From NCBI RefSeq assembly GCF_001444505.1, contig NZ_LNDJ01000035.1, forward strand, positions 1 to 58,229: 58,229 nucleotides of DNA, in the 5' to 3' direction. The notes under the pieces are model-generated. The model was not told the DNA's origin. It made no database searches and saw only the letters and a program-made list of their open reading frames with translations. Shown piece after piece: positions 10,035-19,183 of this stretch. The translations under genes were made by a program, and so were the position numbers. Each line of letters begins with the position of its first letter. The stretch's first letter is position 1. The DNA comes from Psychrobacter piscatorii (GTDB taxonomy: Bacteria; Pseudomonadota; Gammaproteobacteria; Pseudomonadales; Moraxellaceae).

Positions 10035-10874
10035 TTAATCAGGTAAGTTTAACCAAATCGGTGTGAGGGGTGCCTGCGGCAATAAACGCTGGAAATGCTC
10101 AGGATAATAGGCATTGATGAAATACAAGCCATCCCCTGAGGCCGTAGGCGGCGCAATTGTCCGATCCTCTTTACTCAAAATATTTAAAAAGTCTGCTGGT
10201 TCTAGCTCATGTCTGCCAATCGCGTATAGCGTACCCATCAAGTTACGAACCATGTGATGCAAAAATCCATCTGCCTGTATATCGAACACTATAAACTGAC
10301 CATGAGCGAAAAGGTCGGCATGACTGACGGTACGTACTGGCTGATTGGACTGACAGGCTGCCGCACGGTAGCTGCTAAAATTGTGAGTACCAACGATATC
10401 GGCAGCTGCCTTTTGCATCGCTGCTAGGTCTAAAGGCTCATAGATATGGGTAACCTGATGATTGAGTATCGCAGGACGCTGCGCTTGATTAAGGGTGATA
10501 TAACGATAACGACGAGCAATCGCACCAAAACGCGCATGGAAATCAGCTGGCATTGGCTGAATCCAGCGCAAAGCAATATCGTCAGGTAGTAGGCTATTGA
10601 CACCCCGTAACCAGTTATGAGTAGGGCGATACGCATGCGTGGTAAAATGAGCAATCATATTGCTGGCATGGACACTGGCGTCAGTACGTCCAGCGGCGAT
10701 GACTTCGACGGATTCATTGGCGACCTTGCCGATAGCAGTTTCTAGTGCTTCTTGTACACCCAGCACTTCTCGTTGCCGCTGCCAACCATGATAGTGCGTA
10801 CCCAAAAACTCAATCGCAATCGCCAAAGTATAGGTTGGTGAACGTTCAGGTTCGATAGTTTCAATCTTAGGCAT
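10035..10874 (-). CDS. truA: tRNA pseudouridine synthase TruA
   Basis: Makes pseudouridine at positions 38-40 in the anticodon stem of tRNAs. With the ATG at 10874 it has 279 residues, close to the usual length. The catalytic motif AAGRTDASVHA gives Asp65. The frame is open to an ATG at 10955, which would overlap the upstream asparaginase gene by 38 nt and add 27 residues outside the family alignment; that longer form is judged unlikely. No strong Shine-Dalgarno sequence precedes either start. It lies just after ansA on the same strand and is probably co-transcribed. Confidence 0.93.
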   Translation of the reverse strand: MPKIETIEPERSPTYTLAIAIEFLGTHYHGWQRQREVLGVQEALETAIGKVANESVEVIAAGRTDASVHASNMIAHFTTHAYRPTHNWLRGVNSLLPDDIALRWIQPMPADFHARFGAIARRYRYITLNQAQRPAILNHQVTHIYEPLDLAAMQKAAADIVGTHNFSSYRAAACQSNQPVRTVSHADLFAHGQFIVFDIQADGFLHHMVRNLMGTLYAIGRHELEPADFLNILSKEDRTIAPPTASGDGLYFINAYYPEHFQRLLPQAPLTPIWLNLPD

Positions 10875-10917
10875 TTTGGTTTCTAAGCTTATAAAGTTGG
10901 AATTAATTAAAGAGCAT

Positions 10918-11991
10918 TTATCGCTTTTTGATGCTTGTGCCAGGTTGACTGACATTATTCAACCAGCGCTGTCGACGTCTTGCTGGACTGTCATAGCGCA
11001 GTAGCAACCATAACAACCGTGCATAAATAGCAGGGATGGTTAAGCGTCCACCAGCAATAACGTGGTAGTCATATTGCCAACTGCCTGCCGCGTAGCTGTC
11101 GCTCACACCGCCAAACGGACATTGACTGGCAGATATCACCATGTGTCCATGCTCGTGAACCAAATCAAGCGTCTTTGCTAGTGCAGCCGAATAGGGAATA
11201 TTCCCCGCGCCAAATCCTAATAGGATAATGCCACAAGGCGGCTGTGATAATAACGCTTGTAGTTGATCATTGAGCACCTGAACATCATTAGGTAAGCAGT
11301 ATAAAGCATGGATCTTGGCCTGCTCAGCACTTGCTTTGATATTGGGTAGTAAGTCTTGCTGATCATCCAGCCAATGCTGTCTACGGGTATCTGAGAGATT
11401 TTTTATATAACTGTTGGCTGGATATGCTGCTCGAGAATGCCCAGTAAATGCCATAAGGTCATGACTGTGAATTTTTTGCACCGTTTGTGCAGGCCACGAT
11501 TCGCCGCCAAAGCTAATCTTGACACCTGATTCACCAGCTGCTGCCAGTTTTAATGAGTCGTTAAGGTTGCCCCAAGCGTCGCTATCAGCATCGATATCGT
11601 AGGAGTGAATCACTTCACTATCTAATAACGGCCGCATACTTCCAGTGACCACAATACAAATATCGCTACCGGCAAAAGCTTCTGCTAAAAATGCACCTAA
11701 GTAACTCAACGTGTCAGTGCCACTAATCAGGACAAAGCGTTTATCACCTTGATTATAAGCATTCAGTAATAGCTGATAAAAATGTACAAAATCAACTGGC
11801 GTAAGCTGGCTGCTGTCTTTGATCAGCGTGTTGTCTAGCCATGAAGTCGTGAGTGAATCAGTCGTATTGCCTTGCTCAGTCAGTAGCTTTTGTAGCGTAG
11901 GTAAAAAGATGTCTGCCGATAGCGGCGCGAGCGGCTTGCCATAGCTACCAAAGGTACCACCAGCATAGATTAATTGAATGGGGTCAGACAT
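10918..11991 (-). CDS. ansA: Type I (cytoplasmic) asparaginase
   Basis: A 357-residue enzyme that hydrolyses asparagine to aspartate and ammonia. Both catalytic threonine signatures are present: YAGGTFGS near the N-terminus and ISGTDTLSYLG about a hundred residues later. No signal peptide is present from the chosen start, which points to the cytoplasmic type. Upstream in-frame ATGs at 12003 and 12018 are possible starts, and none has a clear ribosome binding site. The longest open form (from 12114) runs into a repeat element at 12101-12207 and is rejected. The end overlaps only the unlikely longer form of truA. Confidence 0.87.
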   Translation of the reverse strand: MSDPIQLIYAGGTFGSYGKPLAPLSADIFLPTLQKLLTEQGNTTDSLTTSWLDNTLIKDSSQLTPVDFVHFYQLLLNAYNQGDKRFVLISGTDTLSYLGAFLAEAFAGSDICIVVTGSMRPLLDSEVIHSYDIDADSDAWGNLNDSLKLAAAGESGVKISFGGESWPAQTVQKIHSHDLMAFTGHSRAAYPANSYIKNLSDTRRQHWLDDQQDLLPNIKASAEQAKIHALYCLPNDVQVLNDQLQALLSQPPCGIILLGFGAGNIPYSAALAKTLDLVHEHGHMVISASQCPFGGVSDSYAAGSWQYDYHVIAGGRLTIPAIYARLLWLLLRYDSPARRRQRWLNNVSQPGTSIKKR

Positions 11992-12100
11992 AGTTTTGGT
12001 CATAAAAGAAGATGGCATAGTATCAATACAGTAAATAATTATGAAAAAAGAAGCGCCAGAGCGTTTATTAGTGACAGGTTGAGAGGTCAGTAATAGATAG

Positions 12101-12207
12101 TATAGTCGAACCACTATTAAAGTGTTACAGCGTTAGACTCGTTTAGCCTACTACTGTAGTACTTGCACTCGTCTGCCTTGTACCACTTTTAATATTGATT
12201 GACTATA
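12101..12207 (-). mobile_element. 107-bp MITE-like element, copy 1
   Basis: A noncoding element bounded by TATAGT...ACTATA inverted ends. It aligns without gaps, in reverse orientation, to 36863-36969: both are exactly 107 bp, with about 70% identity by hand count (76 of 107). The ends of each copy form inverted repeats of about 28 bp with mismatches. It lies upstream of ansA-truA, next to the terminator of the FimV operon. A TA target duplication is possible because both copies end in TA. Confidence 0.75.
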
Positions 12208-12221
12208 TCAGAATTAAATGC

Positions 12222-12263
12222 AAAAAATCAGCAAGCCTCCGATAATAAGAGATACTTGCTGAT
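12222..12263 (-). terminator. Terminator after the FimV C-terminal gene
   Basis: A 9-bp stem (12227-12235 with 12255-12263) followed on the minus strand by six T (12227-12222). It lies 19 nt past the stop of the downstream FimV gene. Confidence 0.8.
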
Positions 12264-12281
12264 AGGCATCTAAACGACTGA

Positions 12282-13934
12282 TTATGCTGTGCGCTCAAGT
12301 AATAGTTGTGCTTGTTGTTTCTGCTCACTATTACCCTGAGCGATCACTTCATTAAGCAAACGTTTGGCACTATCATATTCGCCTAATTGTAAATACTGAT
12401 TGGCTAAATCTAGCGTCACTTGATTGCTATCTAATGATTTTACAAAGTCAAAATCTGCGGCAAAGCGCGATGAAAAATCTTCTGCTGATTCAACCGCTTC
12501 AGTGGTGTTATCAGATTCGAGCTCCACTGGTGCGGTTGTGGAAGCTGGAGCTTCTAATAAAGAGTCAGTGTCTATGATATCGAAGTCATCAGCTATAGGC
12601 GTGTCATCATCAAATCTTAACGACGTAACTGGCGTGGTATCTGACGCTTCAAAAGCATTAATGTCAGTGTCATCATTGATCAGTTGTTCTTCAAAACTTA
12701 AGTTTGCAACGCTATCATCTTCGAGAGTACTACTATCAGAATCAGCGTTTTCAAAGTCAATATCTTCCAAAACAAAGCCATCAATATCGTTACTTACGTC
12801 AGTAGTAGATGGCTCATTAATCGCGAAAGTGTTAACGGCATCAATGTCGTCTGATTCGTCCAGATCGTCTAAAGATAAAGTAAAGTCATCTTCAATATTT
12901 TGAACAGCATTGCTATAAGCTTTTTCTTCATTTTTATTAACAGAAGCATCTTTATCTGCATCGGCTGCTAAATCATCAAAATCTAAGATGAAGTCGTCTT
13001 CTAATACTAATGCTTCGCTTTCACTGTCTTGAACATCTGATACGTCAGAATTTTCAATTAAAGTGTTTTCTGCAGGTGAGTCAAAATCGAACTCAAAGTC
13101 ACTAAGGTCGTTGTTTTCTATGACCTCATTATTCTTGGCCTCATTATTTTCGATGGTATCAGTATGGTCGCTTGTAGAAATATAAAGGCTATCATCATCT
13201 GTGGCCAATGATGTAACAGGAGTCTCATCAGTAGCATTTGACTCATTGAAACCATCTTCTAAGTCACTGAGCGTCAGATCAAAGCTATCGTCTACGTTTT
13301 CAGTAGGCTCACTTGAAAACACTGGGCTATCGATAGGTTTGTCTATTACTAAATCGTTATTATCTTTAATAACAGGACGATCAAATATGTCAGCTGTATC
13401 ATCGGCTTGATTAGTAGTAGATAAATCGAAATCTAGACTATCAAAACGATCATTATTATCTTCTATTGCTACTTCTGGCGTGGCTACTGGACTTTGCTCT
13501 CCAATGTATAAATCTTTTAATTCATCGGCAAGCGTAATGGTTTTGGCATCATTATGAGTTTTAATGCTGTTATAGACATCATGAAAGTTTTCTGGCTGAT
13601 CTAGCGTAGCGTATATGCTCAATAGCTTAATAGATAACTGACTGTCATTAGGCTTTTCGTTTAGTCCACGATTGATCGTTTCAATGGCTTTGTCGTAGCG
13701 CTGTTGATCCATGAAACGCTGGGCAATCGTAATATGATCGAACTTATTGCTATCATTTTGATTGGTTTGGGCAGCAGTGCCATAATCCGTTTTTGATGCT
13801 GGTGCAGCGGTATTTTTTACTGAGCTTGCAGGTGGTTGTACACTTTGTTTTTGTGCTTTATTTTTGCGCAATAAAAAACCAGCGACTAACAGGATAAGCA
13901 CCAATCCGGCGATGATATATAGCATATTGTCCAT
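12282..13934 (-). CDS. FimV C-terminal half (membrane anchor, acidic region, TPR)
   Basis: A 550-residue protein equivalent to the cytoplasmic half of FimV/HubP, a polar hub for type IV pili and secretion. It starts with one transmembrane helix (about 4-22) and a basic stop-transfer stretch. Next come a TPR-like segment (about 65-110, with FMDQQRYDKAIETINRGLNE), a long Asp/Glu-rich region with repeated short acidic motifs, and a C-terminal motif (YLQLGEYDSAKRLLNEVI) typical of the FimV C-terminal domain. The ATG at 13934 is preceded by a double ribosome binding site (AGGAGTAGGAA). The frame is open upstream to the TAA that ends the first half, in the same frame. That makes the two genes a split FimV. 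The terminator at 12222-12263 ends the pair. Confidence 0.85.
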   Translation of the reverse strand: MDNMLYIIAGLVLILLVAGFLLRKNKAQKQSVQPPASSVKNTAAPASKTDYGTAAQTNQNDSNKFDHITIAQRFMDQQRYDKAIETINRGLNEKPNDSQLSIKLLSIYATLDQPENFHDVYNSIKTHNDAKTITLADELKDLYIGEQSPVATPEVAIEDNNDRFDSLDFDLSTTNQADDTADIFDRPVIKDNNDLVIDKPIDSPVFSSEPTENVDDSFDLTLSDLEDGFNESNATDETPVTSLATDDDSLYISTSDHTDTIENNEAKNNEVIENNDLSDFEFDFDSPAENTLIENSDVSDVQDSESEALVLEDDFILDFDDLAADADKDASVNKNEEKAYSNAVQNIEDDFTLSLDDLDESDDIDAVNTFAINEPSTTDVSNDIDGFVLEDIDFENADSDSSTLEDDSVANLSFEEQLINDDTDINAFEASDTTPVTSLRFDDDTPIADDFDIIDTDSLLEAPASTTAPVELESDNTTEAVESAEDFSSRFAADFDFVKSLDSNQVTLDLANQYLQLGEYDSAKRLLNEVIAQGNSEQKQQAQLLLERTA

Positions 13935-13988
13935 AGTTATTCCTACTCCTAAGATCACAGCATCGTGCGTTGATCCGTTAGGCAATTA
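13935..13988 (-). promoter_or_regulatory. Stop/start junction inside split fimV
   Basis: On the minus strand the TAA (13988-13986) ends the first half. Seventeen sense codons in the same frame follow without another stop, then the ATG of the second half. AGGAG and AGGA lie 6-16 nt before that ATG. The strong binding site indicates planned re-initiation rather than a sequencing error, though readthrough of one stop would yield a full-length FimV. Confidence 0.7.
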
Positions 13989-15776
13989 TTGATTGCGTAG
14001 TTTTTTGAGACGAGCTTGTAGCTCAGCCAGTTTTTGATTTTGTAATTGAAGCTTTTTCGTATAGTTGTCCAGCGCGCTGCTGGTTTTTGACAAGCGCTGA
14101 GCTTGTGAGGCAGTCTCTTGTCTTGATGCTTTTAGCGCTGCTAATATATCGGTGCTTAGACCATTGCCTTTATCTGCTGCTGATTTCGCCTGAGTGCCAT
14201 CTGCATTACCATCATGACCAGGGGCAAGGACAGAAAACTGTGCTTGTGGCAGTTTCTGTGTTTTAGTGGTAGTCGGTTTCTTAGGTACGCTGGCCGCCTG
14301 TACTGTCTCAGACGACTTTTTGGGTGCTGTTTGCGCTGACTTTTTTACCACAGGCGTATTTGCTCTACGACTGTATTGTCTTTGGGCATTAATGGCACCC
14401 TCTAAATGTTGCTGTGAAGGGATGACATCGTAGCTGGGTAGGCGAAGCTTAGCATCTGCTTTTAACTGATCAGCATCTTTGTTGATAAAAGCATCAGGAT
14501 TCTGTGACTGAATCTGTTTCATTACTGTTGGCGTATCGAGATTATTCTCGCGCGCTATCTGCTCCGCGATCATCCACAAACTATCATTGCGTTGCACCTG
14601 ATATTGAGTGGTCGCATTCCTCGTTACTTTATTGCTAGCTGTACTTGGATTATTCATAGTTTTGGATGGTACAGGTGATGCTATATTAGCAGGTATATTG
14701 CTGCCTTGAGCTGCGGCGATAACACGATTGTCTGAGTCGATTGCACTTTTTGAGTCATCTCTCGCTTTAGTGGTTGTTGCTTTGACAGGTGAGCTTGCCA
14801 TGAGGTCAGAGTCTGCCTTACTGCTTGGTTGTATTTGGCGCGTCACTTGTATGTTTAGGATATCAAGCTGCTTGTCAGTACTTGGCTTATCCGCCGCAAC
14901 TACGTTGTTATGAGCGCGCGCCTCAGTACGGCCTTTATCATCAGGTGTCATTGTACCGCTATTACTACTTGCTACACTTAATGCACTGTTATCCGAAGTG
15001 TTCACCGAGCTTTGGCTGTTACCGATAGCAGTTGAATGACTGGTATTATTTTTTATGTCAGCATTGCTGTTTAAGCGACCGTTATTGAGACGGCTAGGTG
15101 TATAGGTAAGACTGTTGACCTGTGAGGTAGCCGTCACTGTTGGCGCCTGAATATTAGGTGCTGGTGATGTAGAAGCCAACAATTCAGTCGCTGGTTTGCT
15201 TGGTTTTGATAACTTGGGCGAGGATATAGCAGGGGCCGACATCAGTGGCGGCGGCGCGCCTTTTCTGACCGTCAGAGGCATGGCATTACTTGCAGAAACG
15301 CTAGGCAAATTTGGCTTCTTGGCACCTGTGGCGATATTCTTACCAGTATTGATAGGTACACTATCTTTTAATGGCATCAGTAGCGTTTTTGGTACCATAT
15401 TTTGCCGACCATTATCATTTATCGCTAAAACGACATCAGCAAAAGGCTTAGATACTGGCTGTGATGTGGTAATAAAAACTTGACCGCTGGTCGCTGAGGT
15501 GGGCTGAAAGCGTACCGTCATAGAGTCAGTCGGGGTCAACCCCATTTGCTGGTAAATGGTCGAGTTTGCCAAACTGGCAGAAAAGTCAGCTGCGCGAATA
15601 TTACTGACGACGATGCTCGCTACTAAAGGCTCATGCTGGGCCGAAGTGACTACCGTCTTACCAATGGTTGCTGCTTGTACGCTCGGCACTAACACGGCGC
15701 AGCCTACAGAACAAAATAGTGCCATCGATACCGCGCGATGTACAGTAGTCAAGCGACGAGATAGATGACAAGACAT
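13986..15776 (-). CDS. fimV: FimV N-terminal half (periplasmic, LysM)
   Basis: A 596-residue protein with a signal peptide (cleavage probably after VQA, residue 35), then the FimV N-terminal domain (about 36-137) and a long Ser/Thr/Pro/Asn-rich linker. A LysM peptidoglycan-binding domain follows (391-448, beginning YQVQRNDSLWMIAEQIA), and a coiled coil forms the C-terminus (about 555-596). In Pseudomonas FimV this half continues through a membrane helix into the cytoplasmic TPR half; here it stops just before the helix. FimV proteins localise type IV pilus and secretion components and affect twitching. The start ATG has AAGGG upstream. It is probably in one transcript with the C-terminal half. 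Confidence 0.87.
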   Translation of the reverse strand: MSCHLSRRLTTVHRAVSMALFCSVGCAVLVPSVQAATIGKTVVTSAQHEPLVASIVVSNIRAADFSASLANSTIYQQMGLTPTDSMTVRFQPTSATSGQVFITTSQPVSKPFADVVLAINDNGRQNMVPKTLLMPLKDSVPINTGKNIATGAKKPNLPSVSASNAMPLTVRKGAPPPLMSAPAISSPKLSKPSKPATELLASTSPAPNIQAPTVTATSQVNSLTYTPSRLNNGRLNSNADIKNNTSHSTAIGNSQSSVNTSDNSALSVASSNSGTMTPDDKGRTEARAHNNVVAADKPSTDKQLDILNIQVTRQIQPSSKADSDLMASSPVKATTTKARDDSKSAIDSDNRVIAAAQGSNIPANIASPVPSKTMNNPSTASNKVTRNATTQYQVQRNDSLWMIAEQIARENNLDTPTVMKQIQSQNPDAFINKDADQLKADAKLRLPSYDVIPSQQHLEGAINAQRQYSRRANTPVVKKSAQTAPKKSSETVQAASVPKKPTTTKTQKLPQAQFSVLAPGHDGNADGTQAKSAADKGNGLSTDILAALKASRQETASQAQRLSKTSSALDNYTKKLQLQNQKLAELQARLKKLRNQ

Positions 15777-15889
15777 GAGCAGCCCTTTAGTATAAATAAG
15801 TTGTCTTTGCTGTTATAACAAAATACCGTTTAGTTTACCAGTTTATTTCACAACTGTTGTGTCCGATGCATAAAATGTTTATACAGTGT

Positions 15890-17092
15890 TCAGTGAGCTT
15901 TTTTATCTAGTAGCATGGCATCGCCATAACTAAAGAATCGATACTGTTTTTCGATAGCATGTTGATAGGCGTGTTCAATAGATGCCTTACCTGCGAATGC
16001 TGATACTAGCATTAGTAGTGTCGATTTAGGTAAGTGGAAATTGGTCAATAACCGATCGATAACGCCGAATTTGAACCCAGGATAAATAAATATATCTGTA
16101 TCGCCTGACCAACTAGAGAGTGCCTGACCGTCAATGGCAGTTTTTTGATAAGCCGTTTCGAGAACACGCGTCACTGTGGTACCAATCGCAATAACCTTTT
16201 TACCATTCGCGTGCGTTTGATTGATGAGGTCTGCCGTGGTCTGCGGCAAATGCGCGTATTCACTATGCATGGTGTGATTGAGCAGATTGTCTGTTTTGAC
16301 GGGAGCAAAAGTACCCGCCCCAACGTGCAATGTGACAAAAGCGGTGTTGATACCTTTCTCGTCAAGCTTGCTCAGTACGGATTCATCGAAGTGTAAGCTT
16401 GCCGTTGGTGCAGCCACGCTGGCGAGCTTGGTAGGATCATGAAAAACGGTTTGATAACGAGTGTTGTCAGTGTCATCAGCATGGCGCTCAAAGTAGGGCG
16501 GGATAGGCAGTTCACCATAAAGCTCTAGATGCGGCAATATCGGCGCATCAAACGCCAAAATGAATAAGTTGTCTTGGCGACCAATCATCGTAGCGCTCAT
16601 ATGACCATCGGCAAGTTGTAAGCGTTGACCAAGCTTGAGCGCTTTGCTGGCTTTTATATGGCAAAGGGCAATATGCTCTTGATTAACTGCTTCATCATTG
16701 GTGTCTTTTAGATGCAGTGTCACTTCATCCAAGTCCGAGATACCAACTAAGCGTTCAATCAGTACTTCAAGCTTACCGCCAGTATCCTTTTGACCAAATA
16801 AGCGTGCTTTCATCACCTTGGTATCATTAAAGACAATCAGATCTCCAGCCTCTAATAAGTGAGGCAACTCAGAAAACAAACGATCTTCTACACGAGTGTC
16901 ATTTATTTGAGTACGAGCTGGCAAGTATAGAAGTTTTGAAGCAGAGCGCTGCGCTAATGGGTAGCGTGCAATCAGACTGTCTGGCAGCTCATAGCCATAA
17001 TCTTCAACGCTCAGATAATCTAAGACGTCGTTGTTTTTGTCGGTATCAGTTGGCGCGTCAGTATCAGCAGAGTCAATGTGAGAGTCGGTCAT
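15890..17092 (-). CDS. queA: tRNA preQ1(34) S-adenosylmethionine ribosyltransferase-isomerase QueA
   Basis: Transfers and isomerises the ribosyl part of S-adenosylmethionine onto preQ1 in tRNA to make epoxyqueuosine. The family core starts near residue 31 (YGYELPDSLIARYPLAQR), with NDTKVMKARLFG and the C-terminal NFHLPKSTLLMLVSAFAG. At 400 residues it is about 40 longer than E. coli QueA; most of the excess is an acidic N-terminal extension rich in Asp and Thr. No later Met precedes the core, so the extension is probably real. No tgt follows in the window. Confidence 0.94.
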   Translation of the reverse strand: MTDSHIDSADTDAPTDTDKNNDVLDYLSVEDYGYELPDSLIARYPLAQRSASKLLYLPARTQINDTRVEDRLFSELPHLLEAGDLIVFNDTKVMKARLFGQKDTGGKLEVLIERLVGISDLDEVTLHLKDTNDEAVNQEHIALCHIKASKALKLGQRLQLADGHMSATMIGRQDNLFILAFDAPILPHLELYGELPIPPYFERHADDTDNTRYQTVFHDPTKLASVAAPTASLHFDESVLSKLDEKGINTAFVTLHVGAGTFAPVKTDNLLNHTMHSEYAHLPQTTADLINQTHANGKKVIAIGTTVTRVLETAYQKTAIDGQALSSWSGDTDIFIYPGFKFGVIDRLLTNFHLPKSTLLMLVSAFAGKASIEHAYQHAIEKQYRFFSYGDAMLLDKKAH

Positions 17093-17269
17093 AATCAGTC
17101 TTTAAATGGATAGGGATTTTGGCATAATTGTAGCAGAAATACCTTTGTGAGAGGATACTTTGCTCAGCAGTAATCATGTATAAGATATGCTTCAAACCTA
17201 TAAATAGCCTAAGTAAATATTATAGGCTATGTCAACTTACAAAGAAATTTTTATCAGTTGTAGACTAAT

Positions 17270-18355
17270 TTACTCGAATAGATTTAGTTGAGGCAGTAAC
17301 TGAGCGGCAGGTGCTAACGAAGAAAAAGTCACGCCAACTAGCCGAATAGGCAGCTGGCGTGGAATATCCAAGAATAGCTTGTCTAGCCAATAATGTGCAG
17401 ACTCAGCGCTATCAAACGTCGTAGAAAGCGTGTGTGAGCGAGTGATTTGAGTAAAGTCTGAATATTTGATTTTTAGAGTAATGGTATGAGCGACTAACTG
17501 CTTTTGGTGCATTTGATTAAAGGCATCGGCGTTTTGCTCATATATTTGGGTGAGTAGCGCGTCATCATCATTTAGATTATCTTTGAATGTGGTCTCTGAA
17601 CCAACAGACTTGTGCGTGCGTTCAGACTTTACAGGGCGCGCATCGCGGCCATGAGCAATATCATGATAAAACTGACCACGTTTACCAAATTCTTGTACCA
17701 ATACGGCAGCTGGTGTGCGCCGAAGATCAGCGCCATTACTCACACCCATCGCATGTAAGCGCTTTGCAGTTGCTTTGCCTATGCCATGAAACCGCTCAAT
17801 GGGTAGCGTGCTAATAAAGTGATCCGCATCTTGTGGCGTAATGATGGCTGTACCATTAGGCTTATTGATGTCAGAGGCAATCTTGGCGAGCATTTTATTA
17901 AATGACACGCCAGCAGAAGCAGTCAATCCTGTATATTCCAATATCTGCGCACGTAACCAATTGGCCATCAATGTCGCTGAGCCTTTGTGTACAGATAACC
18001 CTGTGACATCAAGATACGCTTCATCTAATGATAGCGGCTCCACATGGGGCGTTAAACTATGCATAATGCGGCGAATATCACTGCTGACCGCTCGATAAAC
18101 CTCGAAACGCGGTCTTACAAATATCACTTCTGGGCAACGTTTGCGAGCTTCATAGCATGACATTGCAGAGCGTACACCGAATTGACGCACCTCATAACTG
18201 GCAGCGGCAACCACACCTCGACCATTAGGATCGCCACCAACCACCAATGGCTTACCACGTAGTTCAGGAAAGTCACGCTGCTCCACACTGGCATAAAAAG
18301 CATCCATATCGATATGAATGATTTTACGGGAGTTCAATTGAGTAGAGTCTGTCAT
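17270..18355 (-). CDS. dinB: DNA polymerase IV DinB
   Basis: A Y-family translesion polymerase of 361 residues (E. coli DinB has 351). The catalytic acidic residues are Asp16 in HIDMDAFYASVE and Asp111-Glu112 in SLDEAYLD. The C-terminus ends in QLNLFE, a perfect sliding-clamp-binding motif. A TTG at 18445 would add 30 unrelated residues and is not used. The ATG at 18355 has only a weak ribosome binding site. No clear LexA-type box was recognised upstream. Confidence 0.95.
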   Translation of the reverse strand: MTDSTQLNSRKIIHIDMDAFYASVEQRDFPELRGKPLVVGGDPNGRGVVAAASYEVRQFGVRSAMSCYEARKRCPEVIFVRPRFEVYRAVSSDIRRIMHSLTPHVEPLSLDEAYLDVTGLSVHKGSATLMANWLRAQILEYTGLTASAGVSFNKMLAKIASDINKPNGTAIITPQDADHFISTLPIERFHGIGKATAKRLHAMGVSNGADLRRTPAAVLVQEFGKRGQFYHDIAHGRDARPVKSERTHKSVGSETTFKDNLNDDDALLTQIYEQNADAFNQMHQKQLVAHTITLKIKYSDFTQITRSHTLSTTFDSAESAHYWLDKLFLDIPRQLPIRLVGVTFSSLAPAAQLLPQLNLFE

Positions 18356-18862
18356 ATTCAATATTTTACCTGAATTAATGGCTTTTCTATTATCAATTGT
18401 TAGAGACCAAAGTAGCTTTTCCGTAAATTTTTGACTAGACCGCAATAATATTTAACTATTGGTATATATCGGTAATTAAATATAGTGTAATATTATGTAC
18501 AGCAAACAATACAGCTTTATAAACCTTATGCTAATGTTAGCGAACAGTTGTTTTCTATCAGCATCTTTTATTAAGAGGTTTGTTAAGTTATTTTATTTTA
18601 ATAAACCGTCTATCTTAATAGAGCTGCCATTCATCGTAAATTTGATAGACATCTATTATAGTTGGCAGATTAAAGTTTTAAACTATAAGTATTCACAGTA
18701 ATGGGCACGGTAACAAGAGTAGTTAACGCCTCATATATTTTTAGTACTGTAAAAAGACGTTGTTTGTAGCGCTCATACCAAACTTGTGCATTGAGTACTG
18801 GTAGATTAGCTCTTTAAAAAAATATCGTTACTAGAGAGTTCAAAACGACCAAGGAGCAGAAA
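18356..18862. other. Gap between dinB and a small gene, with boxA-like sequence
   Basis: About 500 bp, very AT-rich in its left half. An open frame at 18495-18701 lacks a ribosome binding site and has biased composition, so it is not called. TTAGCTCTTTAAAAA at 18806-18820 resembles the boxA antitermination element of rRNA leaders and lies about 45 nt before the next gene. Confidence 0.35.
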
Positions 18863-19108
18863 ATGAATAACGAATTGAAAGGGAGTGATTTAACACGGGC
18901 AATGCTAGCACGCGGCGAAAAACGAATATGGTGTGCAGTTTGCGATGACAGCGACGAGCAAGCTATGATGGATCATTGTGGTAATGACTTTACCGCGTAT
19001 ATTGTGTCGTTTCGTAATGGGTCTTTTTATTGCAGTGCTGGCATGCCATGGAGCTATGCCGTACCGATTAAGATAAGTGTTGTTAGAGAATCTGAAGTAG
19101 CGATGTAA
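18863..19108 (+). CDS. Small protein of unknown function (81 aa)
   Basis: An 81-residue soluble protein without a signal peptide or membrane helix. It contains four Cys (CAVC at about 24-27 and two later), two Trp and an acidic stretch. The ribosome binding site AAGGAG at ideal spacing strongly supports expression. It stands alone between dinB and tRNA-Leu, facing the tRNA. I do not recognise the family; CxxC plus two further Cys could bind metal, but this is only a guess. Confidence 0.75.
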   Translation: MNNELKGSDLTRAMLARGEKRIWCAVCDDSDEQAMMDHCGNDFTAYIVSFRNGSFYCSAGMPWSYAVPIKISVVRESEVAM

Positions 19109-19142
19109 ACAAAGAATTCACAGATATAAAAGTAACAGACAC

Positions 19143-19167
19143 AAAAAAACCTCCGAAAAAGGAGGTT
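19143..19167 (-). terminator. Terminator after tRNA-Leu
   Basis: A 7-bp stem AACCTCC/GGAGGTT (19148-19154 with 19161-19167) followed on the minus strand by a T-run (19149-19143). It sits about 17 nt past the CCA end of the tRNA. Confidence 0.9.
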
Positions 19168-19183
19168 AGATTGTACTGCTATA

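Noticed and set aside
10875..10955. Longer TruA start overlapping ansA
   Set aside because: The extra 27 residues are not part of the family and overlap the end of the upstream gene.
12424..12903. 159-codon frame opposite the FimV acidic region
   Set aside because: It is the antisense of the Asp/Glu-rich repeat region, giving a Ser-rich shadow; no ribosome binding site.
17204..17230. Hairpin downstream of dinB (ATAGCCT/AGGCTAT)
   Set aside because: Seven pairs with a 13-nt loop and no T-run; too weak to call as a terminator.
18495..18701. 68-codon open frame on the plus strand after dinB
   Set aside because: No ribosome binding site, extreme AT content and a composition (Leu, Ile, Phe, Tyr, Lys) expected from noncoding AT-rich DNA.
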